DNA of 64,000 nt, taken from positions 48,044 to 112,043 of the forward strand of contig JBJOOR010000013.1 of the NCBI GenBank assembly GCA_046051225.1. Direction: 5' to 3'. Positions 36,954 through 47,100 of this stretch are shown here, one piece after another. Made by a program: the position numbers and the translations under genes. The notes beneath the pieces are model-generated. The model had not been told where the DNA came from, made no database searches, and was given only the letters and a program-made list of their open reading frames with translations. The DNA comes from CAIODY01 sp046051225 (GTDB taxonomy: Bacteria > Bacteroidota > Bacteroidia > Chitinophagales > CAIODY01). How positions within the stretch are numbered: position 1 is the first letter of the stretch; the number at the start of each line of letters is the position of its first letter.

Positions 36954-38213
36954 TTAGGTTGTCATTCTAATTGCTTTCACTGGGTCTAATCTTGCAGCGG
37001 TATATGCAGGTATAAAGCCTGCTACCAATCCAATAACAATTGAAATAGTAGTTCCGAAAATAATATTATTTAAAGTTAAAAACAATTTAAAATCGGAAAA
37101 CCAATATACCATTTTAACCAAAACAAAAACCACACTAATACCAACCAAACCACCTACCATACATAGTATTACCGATTCTAATAAAAACTCTAATAAAATA
37201 TCAAATTGCCTAGCGCCTAAGGCTTTTTTAATTCCAATTTGTTTCGTTCGTTCTCTAACACTTACAAACATAATATTAGCAATGCCAAATGCACCAATTA
37301 AAAGTGATAACAATCCAATAAAAAAACCACCCATATTAATGCTCGAAAACATAGAATTAAAACCATTTTTTAAAATACTCATTTCGTTTAATGCAAAATT
37401 ATCTTCTTGAATTGGGCGAAGTTTTCTAACGCCACGTAAACTTCTTGTTATCTCATCTTTTAATACGTCAACACTTACATTTTGTTTTGCTACTAATTTT
37501 ATTGTTGCATCAACATCTCTATCGGTAACACTTTGTAGGTTTTTTAAAAAATTGTACCCTATCAAAATAGTATTGTCGTTTACATCGCTAAACATTCCAT
37601 TGCCTATTTTCTTTAATATTCCAATTACTTTAACTCGTTTGCCATTCAGCTGTATTTCATTATTTAATAAAGATTCAACATTACTATTTAATTCTTCCGC
37701 AGTTTTATTTCCTAAAATCACAAGCGGTACACCCGATTGCTCTTCGTTGCTATTAAAAAATCTACCACATAAAAATTCCATATCATTCATTTGTGAAAAT
37801 GCAGCCGTGCAAGCAGTTGCACTCATATTTTGCAACTCGGTAGAATTGTATTTTAATGAAATATTATTTACGCCAACCGTAATATCAGCATTAGCACATG
37901 ATGGAATTTCGGTTTTCAAAAATTCCATTTCATTTCTTGTTGGCACAGGTCGATTCCAATATTTCCACCAAGCATAATTTGCATCGCCAAATGCCCAAGG
38001 CCATTTTTGAACCATGATAAAATTATTGCCTAATTTGTTCATTCCATCATCAAGATTTTTTTTAATTGAATCTACAGCTGTTGAAACAGCAACAATGCAA
38101 AATATACCAATAGAAATACCCATTAACGAAAGAAACGAACGCAAACGATTGGTTCGTAATTCTTGCACGGAGAGTGTAATACTTTCAACAAAAACGTAAA
38201 TTATTTTTTTCAT
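36954..38213 (-). CDS. MacB/FtsX-type ABC transporter permease
   Basis: 419 residues. The first helix is ELRTNRLRSFLSLMGISIGIFCIVAVSTAVDSI, the typical MacB start. A periplasmic core domain follows (residues 50-280; CGRFFNSNEEQSGVPLVILGNKTAEELN, KRVKVIGILKKIGNGMF). FtsX-like helices close the protein: GLLSLLIGAFGIANIMFVSVRERTKQIGIKKALGARQFDILLEFLLESV and FIPAYTAARLDPVKAIR. The family exports peptides, lipoproteins or drugs together with a separate ATPase and often an HlyD-type adaptor. No ATPase or adaptor gene lies beside it, so its partners are elsewhere. Confidence 0.9.
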   Translation of the reverse strand: MKKIIYVFVESITLSVQELRTNRLRSFLSLMGISIGIFCIVAVSTAVDSIKKNLDDGMNKLGNNFIMVQKWPWAFGDANYAWWKYWNRPVPTRNEMEFLKTEIPSCANADITVGVNNISLKYNSTELQNMSATACTAAFSQMNDMEFLCGRFFNSNEEQSGVPLVILGNKTAEELNSNVESLLNNEIQLNGKRVKVIGILKKIGNGMFSDVNDNTILIGYNFLKNLQSVTDRDVDATIKLVAKQNVSVDVLKDEITRSLRGVRKLRPIQEDNFALNEMSILKNGFNSMFSSINMGGFFIGLLSLLIGAFGIANIMFVSVRERTKQIGIKKALGARQFDILLEFLLESVILCMVGGLVGISVVFVLVKMVYWFSDFKLFLTLNNIIFGTTISIVIGLVAGFIPAYTAARLDPVKAIRMTT

Positions 38214-38272
38214 TAAAAAGATAAAGTAATATCAAATGTAAATATGAAAAATGAATATGAAAGTAATTTTTC

Positions 38273-38304
38273 TACAAAAAAAAAGCGGACTAAGAATAGT
38301 CCGC
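38273..38304 (-). terminator. Terminator after the 38361-39575 gene
   Basis: GCGGACTA (38285-38292) and TAGTCCGC (38297-38304) form a perfect 8-bp stem. On the minus strand it is followed by eight or more T. It lies ~56 bp past the stop of the 404-residue gene. Confidence 0.85.
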
Positions 38305-38360
38305 GATTTTATACACAAAACAACATGAAACGTGTGGAAACACAACTAACCACACCCCCA

Positions 38361-39575
38361 TTACTTCAGTCTCTCTACTCTGATGTCGCCTATTAAAGCA
38401 TTTTTTGCATCAGCACTTTTTGTATTATAAGTTATATAAAGAGCATCATTGCCATTATTAATTGAATACATTTCCCAAAAATTAGACTCGGTATTAAATG
38501 AAATTTGAGCTGGAACACCCAACCGTTCTTCTACTTCGGTTCTACTTAAACTAAAATTAATTCCTTCGGGTAATTTGCCTTGATATTGTTTAATATCATT
38601 ACCTAACAATTCATTTTTATTTACAAACATTACCGATGCTACATTTTTTGCATCATCAAAGTTTAAAACCACACCTACATCTTTATTCAAATACTGTGAA
38701 CTTTGCTCATAATTTATCATCTGCACATTTGATGAACCTAATTCATCTTCATACTTTTTTACATCTGCATCATTCTTGTTTTTACCAATTAATCGTGTAG
38801 GTACCGATGGTTCGGCAAAAATAGAATTATTTTCTTTATTAATCGAAGATACAACTTCTTTTACATTACTTTCATTTAATGTATGAATTTCATTGTTAGC
38901 AACATTTGCTTGCTTATTATCAGAACTATTTTTCATTATAATAACATCTGTAATTCCTGCATTCATCTCTATGCTTGAGCTAGTATTAAATGTTGCCATC
39001 AACTGATAATTATTGGCTTCAATTAAATAGGTTGCAAAAAACTTTTCATCGCCCGATGGATTAGAAGTTTCAATTGGTTTACCAACTAACTGTTCTAATT
39101 GATTTCTATTTTGTTGAAACGAAATGCCTTTTGGTAATGGATTTGAATATACAGAACTAAATGAACCTAAAAATTCTTTTCCATTTAAAAATTGAACTTG
39201 CTGTAATTTATTTTTATTATCAAATTTAAAACTTAATCCTGCATTGCGCCAAATATAAAACACATTGCCATCCATGTTTGATAATTCATAATCGCCATGA
39301 ATAGATGCGATAGCTTTTTGAACTAATGACTCGTTAATATTTTTGCCTAATAAATCAAAAAAATCATTGCCTTTGGGTTCGGATAAAATTGCAGATGCAT
39401 CGCCAATTTGTATTTCTACAGGGCTTTGATTAATAGAATTTTGATTTGTATTAATAACTGAATTAACTTTTGTAGATTTTTTAACTACGCTATTTGCTTT
39501 TTTTTTATCGGTGGCAAATAAGCAAATTGGAAGTAAAAACGCAAGTACTAGAAAAGTGATAGGTTTGAAATTCAT
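38361..39575 (-). CDS. Secreted protein with internally duplicated domain, function unknown
   Basis: 404 residues with a signal peptide (MNFKPITFLVLAFLLPICLFATDKKK). Two related halves are visible. Residues ~60-215 contain DLLGKNINESLV, FKFDNKNKLQQVQFLNGKEFLG, and LPKGISFQQNRNQLEQLVGKP. Residues ~255-404 contain RLIGKNKNDADV, LNFDDAKNVASVMFVNKNELLG, and LPEGINFSLSRTEVEERLGVP. Each unit is ~150 residues, so the protein arose by tandem duplication. A Ser/Asn-rich linker joins them. I do not recognise a named family. Location is periplasm or cell surface, no sorting domain seen. Confidence 0.7.
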   Translation of the reverse strand: MNFKPITFLVLAFLLPICLFATDKKKANSVVKKSTKVNSVINTNQNSINQSPVEIQIGDASAILSEPKGNDFFDLLGKNINESLVQKAIASIHGDYELSNMDGNVFYIWRNAGLSFKFDNKNKLQQVQFLNGKEFLGSFSSVYSNPLPKGISFQQNRNQLEQLVGKPIETSNPSGDEKFFATYLIEANNYQLMATFNTSSSIEMNAGITDVIIMKNSSDNKQANVANNEIHTLNESNVKEVVSSINKENNSIFAEPSVPTRLIGKNKNDADVKKYEDELGSSNVQMINYEQSSQYLNKDVGVVLNFDDAKNVASVMFVNKNELLGNDIKQYQGKLPEGINFSLSRTEVEERLGVPAQISFNTESNFWEMYSINNGNDALYITYNTKSADAKNALIGDIRVERLK

Positions 39576-39734
39576 AAATGTGTGTTTGTTGTGTGTGTGT
39601 GTTCGAATTACAAAATTAAGTGTTTTTACCTACCAAATGCAAATTTTTATTCAATTATTTTCTAATGTATTAAAAAGTAACTTTTGTTCATTCCCATTTA
39701 TAAATATAAATCTGGAGTCAAGATTTATTTAATC

Positions 39735-41063
39735 TTATTCTTTAATAAACTTTGCAAATGAATAAGTTAAATCGGGGTTTATTGTTTTCAATAAATATAC
39801 ACCTTGCTTTAATTCAGCAATATTTAATATAGTTTCTTCTCCCCTATCTTCCGCAGTAACAAACTCAATTTTTTGTCCTACTATATCGTAAATTTCAAAA
39901 CCAGAATGGCTAAAATTTATTTTTTTTAAATGAATAAAATCGCTGGCTGGGTTAGGATATAAAGCTATATCTGTTTTATTTCCTACTTCATTAAATCCAT
40001 CGGCACATACTATGTAATTAACCAAAATTGAATCGTGACCCGAACAGTGATTGGTATCAGTAACTATTACAGTATAAGTGTATGGAGCTATTACAGTATA
40101 ATATTGATTAGTAGTTGAAGTATTCCACCAATAACTGATAAATCCTGCACCTGCATTTAATAATAATGTTTTACCAAAGCAAATTGTGGTATCTCTACCT
40201 AAGTTTACTTTTGGTAAAGGATCTACTTTTATTTTAACTGAATCTTTTCGAGTGCATGTTCCTGCTAAATTTGTAACAGTTAAAGCATAAGTTGTAGTTA
40301 CAGTTGGGGTGGCTCTGGGGTTACTTATATTATCATACGATAATCCTGCCGAAGGCGACCATTTGTATTTTAAACCTGATGATGGTGCTACACCAATATT
40401 GCAATAATTGCCAATACATATTTCTTTATCTAATCCAGCTTGTGCATTAATGGTAGTAAGCATTACAGTAATAGAGCTACTAGATGCAACATTTGAAACT
40501 ACACATGGATCGTTACTGGTAATGATACAATAAATCACATCACCATTCGCTAACGAATTGGTTACATAATTTGCAAAATTACCTACTGTAACTCCATTTT
40601 TTTTCCAGGCATAAGTTGGGGCACTGCCACCACTTGTAGTGCTTGCAGAAAATGTTGTGATAGTACCTTGACAAACAGAAGTAGGATTCATACTAATACT
40701 TACAGATGGGGTAAGTGGTTGAAATAATATATAAATTTTATTGCTAGTAACTATTGTAGGATTTGCACATGGATCGTTGCTAGTAAGCTGACACCAAATA
40801 GAATCATTATTTGAAATATTACTTATTGATGCCGAGCTATTTATTAGCCCTAAATTAACGCCATTTTTAAACCATTGATAAGTTGGTGTTGTACCACCAT
40901 AAGTAATATTAGCAGCAAAATTGCATGATGCATGAGTAGTACAAACAGAAAGATTAGATGATGTAATAGCAACCGTAGGAACACATGCCTGCACAAAACC
41001 AACACTTGAAGCAAAGAGCAGTAGAAGAATTATAGAAATATTTTTAATGTAGTTTGATTTCAC
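39735..41063 (-). CDS. Secreted Ig-like repeat protein with T9SS type A sorting domain
   Basis: 442 residues. The signal peptide is SIILLLLFASSVGFVQA. Two related Ig-like units follow (residues ~28-115 and ~116-205), each with the pattern PTYxWxKNGV and xCxxTSNDPC. A PKD-like unit comes next (GLDKEICIGNYCNIGVAPSSGLKYKWSPSAGLSY), then LGRDTTICFGKTLLLNAG. The last ~80 residues are a T9SS type A domain (IALYPNPASDFIHLKKI, ending YSFAKFIKE). Ligand unknown. It lies directly downstream of the 2967-residue gene but a terminator separates them. Confidence 0.85.
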   Translation of the reverse strand: MKSNYIKNISIILLLLFASSVGFVQACVPTVAITSSNLSVCTTHASCNFAANITYGGTTPTYQWFKNGVNLGLINSSASISNISNNDSIWCQLTSNDPCANPTIVTSNKIYILFQPLTPSVSISMNPTSVCQGTITTFSASTTSGGSAPTYAWKKNGVTVGNFANYVTNSLANGDVIYCIITSNDPCVVSNVASSSSITVMLTTINAQAGLDKEICIGNYCNIGVAPSSGLKYKWSPSAGLSYDNISNPRATPTVTTTYALTVTNLAGTCTRKDSVKIKVDPLPKVNLGRDTTICFGKTLLLNAGAGFISYWWNTSTTNQYYTVIAPYTYTVIVTDTNHCSGHDSILVNYIVCADGFNEVGNKTDIALYPNPASDFIHLKKINFSHSGFEIYDIVGQKIEFVTAEDRGEETILNIAELKQGVYLLKTINPDLTYSFAKFIKE

Positions 41064-41112
41064 AATTTTAATTTTATTTCAACAAAAATAGCTTTTTTTG
41101 TTTTTAATTAAA

Positions 41113-41153
41113 AAAAAATCGGAAACCTTTTCATCTAAAGGTTTCCGATTTTT
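41113..41153 (-). terminator. Terminator after the 2967-residue gene
   Basis: AAAATCGGAAACCTTT (41115-41130) pairs with AAAGGTTTCCGATTTT (from 41137), loop of 6 nt, with a T-run on the minus strand. The stem is perfect and long. Confidence 0.9.
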
Positions 41154-41169
41154 AATTTTAAGCAAAAAA

Positions 41170-44100
41170 CTATCGGCTAACGATTAATTTTTTAGTTTCA
41201 ACAAATTCATTGTTTGAAATTGTAATAAAATATATTCCTGATGCTAACTGATTTACATTTAATTGATGGCTAGCATAAGATGTTACCGAATTTAATATTT
41301 CATCTAAAACTAATTCGCCTTGCATATTAATTACTTTAATAGTTACATCTTTTAATTCTACTTCGTTTATAAAATTAATTGACGTATTAGTAGATGCTGG
41401 ATTTGGCATTATTTCAAATGTATAAGCACTCTTAGATTCAGTAGTTGATACATTATTTATATTAAATTCATGCAATGCACCATCATCTGGTATATCAGCA
41501 GTTGCTAAATTTAAAACTTCATCTAATCCTACATTTGTTAAATGTATTCCATTAATTTCAAATTCATTATTGGTATCTGCTTTTATTCTTGCTGGTCCAT
41601 TACAGGTGGTATATGCAGTACTGCCCGAGTAAACTACTGCGCCACCTACACATTTGTAGCTATAATAAAATGTATAGTTTTGCCCCATCAAAATATATGC
41701 ATAATAGCCCGATGCTGGTAATGAAGCTAATGCCTGAACAAAGCCCCTTCCTTGGCTTGGAATTAAGCCCATAACACGATATGGATAAGTGCTTGCCGCA
41801 CTTTGCAACGATGGAGGAATACCTGCCGGTGGTGTTATAAAATTAATATTTACTGTAGCGCAATGATTTGGAATGGCTGTTATTGTTGGTGCTGGTAATG
41901 TTCCACCGCATCCAATTACTGTACTAAGAACTTTTGCAGCACAATAAATACTTGATCCCGTAGGACTTGATACATCAACATACTTTACCCAAATTTTATA
42001 ATTTGCTCCTGATGTTAAACCGCCAATTGTATAATTAGATATAGGATTTAAAACTGTATAAACAGAACCTGCTGACCCAATTTTTTGCCAATATAAATAA
42101 TATCGTAAACCATTGGTTGAAGAAAAACTTGGAAAATTTACTTGTATTGTAGTAGTAGTTGGTGCTGATAATGAGATATCAGGGCCAACACCTTGAATGC
42201 TTAATGTATATGCTCCGCTTGGATTTGATGGTGTACCTTCTAATTGAAGATACAAATATTGACCTTGATAGCTAGCTAAAGTTGTACTACTTAATGCCAA
42301 AACACCGTTAGATGAACATTGAATTTCGGCAAATGAAGGAGAAGAACATGGCGAACCACCAGAAATTGAATAGGCAGTTAACATTGGGATAAATGTTTGT
42401 CCATAAGATGCAACAGAGCGAATAGTAACGCCTGCGGCAAATGTAGGAACACGGAACCTATACCAAACAGTTTTAGCTACATAGCCCGTTGTTGGTGTGA
42501 TACAAGATGGTAATGGTTCGAATGATGCACTACTTGCCAAAACATTATTACCAGTGTAGTACACCAAACTTGGCCCCATAGGTGGATTATTCAACACATT
42601 TGAATTATCTAAACCAGCATACACCGAACCACCATTATCGTAAGCCGATACCACCGTTGGCAAACCAGCAATATGGCCTGAATTAGCTGAACAATTTAAT
42701 GCAGTACAGGGATTGTCGTTGGTTGGAACTGAACCACAACTAACTACATTTAATGCAAATGTTGAAGTAGCAGAACAGCCATTAGTAGTACCTGTAACCG
42801 AATATGTAATCGAATTAGTAGGCGATACATTAACTATTGAACCAATTAAATTGCCCGGTAACCAATTGTAGGAAACTGCACCTAATACCGACATTGAATT
42901 TGTAGTACCAATACAAACTGCACCAACTGGACCAGTTACAACTACCACAGGATTTGCTTTCACTTTCAAAAATGTGTTTCTTGAAATCACCGTCCCAAAA
43001 GTATCTGTGATTTCAATGTGGTAGAAACCGCTATCAGCAAAGGTTGCGTTGGCAGTGGAATAATTTGTTGAATTATTTCCAACTGAATTTGTTCCAAATT
43101 TCCATTGATAATTTAATGCTTGCCCATCGCTTACAATTGTTGCAGAAATATTTTCAGCACTATTATAACAAACTGATGATGGCGACAAATGCATTGTTGG
43201 CAATAGTTTCGGCCCTGCATGAAAATTTGCAGAATCACTATTATTCAACACATCAAACTCGGGTGGATTGCTACGGCTGATTTGTGTTACAATTCTTCCG
43301 TTGTAATCATTCACTACCCAATTCACACAGAATTTCGAGCTGTCATGGTCGTTCAAAGTGAAAACTAAACTGTCGATTAATTTTCTTCCTGATGTTGTTA
43401 CGCTAAAAAATTTAATCACCGCAGTGCCTGTATCTCCGCCATAGTTGCGGATGTAATCGCACACTTGAATCGTATCGCCTTTGCGGAATTTTATTTTACT
43501 AAACGTAATTCCTTCGTGCAATGATTTTGCAAAATCTGGCGCACCACCCACAATAATGGCTCTGGTGGCTTCATTGTTGGTTTCGTTGCTTTCTGCAATC
43601 ACATTATTGATGTCGGCTTTTACTTTTATGATTTTCGGTCCAACTAATGCATTGCTGTACAACGCAGTAGCAGCAATGGTTGTATCTTGCCCTGGATATA
43701 AAGTATCAATCGGCACATCAATTCCTAACTGCACATTATCTACATAAAAACGAACCTTGCATGGATTTGATTTTAAATTTCCGTAGTTATGAATGGAAGA
43801 AACAATCGTGATATTTTGATTCGGATTTGGATTCAAATTACTTGGCGAAATATCTTGCGAAAGTATTTGTAAATCAGGGCTTCCAGATGTTACAGTCACA
43901 TAGATATAACCTAGATTATTGCCTTCATTTTCTTCACAATATTTATTGTCGTAATCAGCATTTACTTCAATCGTATAATTCCCAACCGTATTAAAAGTAT
44001 GCGTAATTGCAACTGATGAATTTGCCAACGCAGCTAAATGAGAAACATTGTCTGTTCCTAAAATGGTGCTACCTAATTTGAATCGAACATGCACTGTATC

Positions 44101-47100
44101 AGCATCACGTAAACCATTATTAAATACCAAGGTGTTCATCGTTAATGTGCTGCCTACTGGCACTGAATATGGATTACAAGACGAACCTGTAGCATAACAA
44201 CTCATTCCTGCACTTAAATCTCTACCAAAACTATAGTTGTTAGCGTTGTTGTTTTCGTTCAATTCTATGATTTGATTATCCACATCAGCAATGGCTGAAA
44301 TGCTGTATGTGCAAGAGTCTGACGGAATTGTAAACGCATCGGATACCACCAAAATACTATCGCCTGCATTCAAATTTGCAACCGAAATTTTGTTGCCAAT
44401 ATTATTTCCATTCATCGTAAATCTTACTTTAAATGCACCACAATTTGCTCCCGTATTCTGCACCGATGCCAAGAAATTTACCACACTTCCTGTCGGCGCA
44501 TTGTTGTTAGAAACTGTGATGTAGCGAACCGATAATTCGGGCAAAGGCACATACAAAACTGCATTCAAATTATTGTTGGTTTCATTCAATTCTGCAATCA
44601 AATTTCTACCATCAGTTTTTAAAGTGAGGTAGTGAAACCCTTGTGCCAATGCAGGTTTATTGAGATTTAAAGTAACAAAAGAATTTCCACCAACAGCAGT
44701 TGAAACAATAGAATCAATCAAAATTAAATGAGCAAATCCACTCATCGAATCGTACACATACGTTTTTGAAATGGGTGCATTCACACAGCTTCCATTATAA
44801 TTTCTAACCGAAAAAGCAGTGCCGCTTGTTTGTGTAAAATAAGCCAAATACAAATCGGGTTTGTTGAAAATAACATTGATAACATTGTTGCCATTCACGG
44901 TTGATTTTGTGTTGGCTTTATTGTAATAAGTATGCGTAAATGAAAGTGTATGATTGCCTGCCGACAACGTGAAAGCATCATTGTAGCTGGTATTTTGAGC
45001 AATCGCCATCGAATCTAAAGTGTGTGTGTAGCTCAAATTTCCATCCACAAAAATTTTGAAAGTATCACGATATGATTTTGCATTTCCGTTGTTTGTAAAT
45101 GAAGTTGAATAATTAAACGATTGATTTTCGATGATGCAATTTGGTGCGCCAGATGCGTCATTAAAATTTGGCTCAAAGCTAACACCGCCGCCACCGACGC
45201 CTCCACAACTTACACATGGAATAGTGAAAGTAAATGTAGAAGTTGTGGCTGTTAAAGTGTAGTCGGTAACGGTTACATTAAAAGTGTACGGCACACCACA
45301 AGTCAATCCATTTCCACCATTATTATAGAAGATACAATAAGTTCCATCAGTGGCTGTATTGGTTGTTGCTACTACACTTCCGCCGATTGAAACCGTAACA
45401 GTTCCACCCAAAACTGGTGGCGTTCCAACTAAATTCAAACCGCTATATTTTGCATTTCCACAAATAGAAACACCACCCACAGGGCATGATTGCGGCGTTG
45501 CATTTGCCACCACATTTATGGCACCAGGCACAGTAAAATTGCCGACAATAATTGGTCTGATTGCGTAATTATTCAACACATTATATTCGCCAACAAGCGC
45601 ATGTGCACTATCAACCCAAACCTTTATTGGATAGAATCCATCAGTATTGTAAGATTTATTGATGCTAACTGTTGCAGTTGAATTTGCACCAATAAACGGC
45701 ACAGTTGTTTGCGTAAAATAAATGCTATCAGTGTAAAAACGAACATTCACATTGCTTGCCGAATACGGTGTGTTGTTGTGAATCGTTGCCGAAATGGTGA
45801 ACAATTGATTGACCGCAGGATGCACCACACTAAAAGTAATATCGCTTGCATAGATAGATAAATCAAGGGTTTGGTTAGTTACCGTTGGACCGCTTTTGTA
45901 ATTATTGTTGATAGAAATTGCAGCATTGCCCAATGAATCTGTTGCAAAAAATTGATAGCCATATTGGCTTCCTATTGGTAAATTGGTTGTGTAAGAATAT
46001 TCTTCGCCACTCACAAAATTTCGTGTGCCATTCACTTTTGTCATCGAAAAAATTCCTTCGCCACCATCAATAAAATCACCATCAGCATTTTTATCAATGC
46101 CCACTTTTGGAAAACCATTTTGCGGAGCTTTGTTGTTGGCACTTTTGTAAATAATGCGGTAAGTATAATTTCCTGCAACACTCACCAACGGATTTACGCC
46201 ATCCGTTCCATTGTACGGAGATGCCGAAACAAATTGAACAACAGGCGGCGTATTGCTATGGTAGCCAGTTCCACTCACATTTAAAGTTAATGGCAACAAG
46301 CCCGAAGTGGAAGAATTAACCGTAATTATTCCAGTGTAATTTGTAATAGCAGTTGGATGAAAATTTACACTCAACGAAATACTTTGCCCAACTGCAATCG
46401 TGTTTAAAATCGTAGAACCATTGAAAACAGTGTTATTCGAGCCGATTGTACTTAATTGAATCGGCACATTACCAGTGTTGGTTAAGTTGAAATTTTGTGT
46501 GTTGGTTGTTCCAGTTAGCACATTTCCAAAATTATAATTGCTCGATGAAATCGTCCACGATGCAGCACCATTAAACCCTTTGCCTTGTAACGTGATGTTG
46601 AAATTTCCAATTGATGTAGCAATCGAAATTGTATTTACATAAATTAAAGTGGCAGTTGGTGTAAATGAAATTGGAATGTTTAAACTATTTCCTGCGGCAA
46701 TATTTGTTGCTGATGCAAACGAATTTGTGAACACCGAAGTTGACGAAACTGAATTAATAGTTATCGGCAAAGTGCCATTGTTTGTTATCAAAATATTGTG
46801 TGAAATTGGTGTATTCAAAACCACATTTCCATAATTGTAATTATTCGGCGAAATGGCTATGGAAGTGAAGTTCACGTGTACTACAACCGTATCTTTTGCT
46901 GTGCAACCAAAACTATTTGTAACCGTTACAATATAGGTTGTTGTGGTTGTTGGCGATACAATTATTGTTGAAGTTGTATCAGCAGCATTCACTGTGTTCC
47001 AAGAATAAGAACCACCGCCAGTCGCTGTTAAAGTTGCTGAACTTCCTTGCAAAATTGTTTGGTCAGCACCAGCGTTTGCAGTTGGATTTGGATGAACAGT

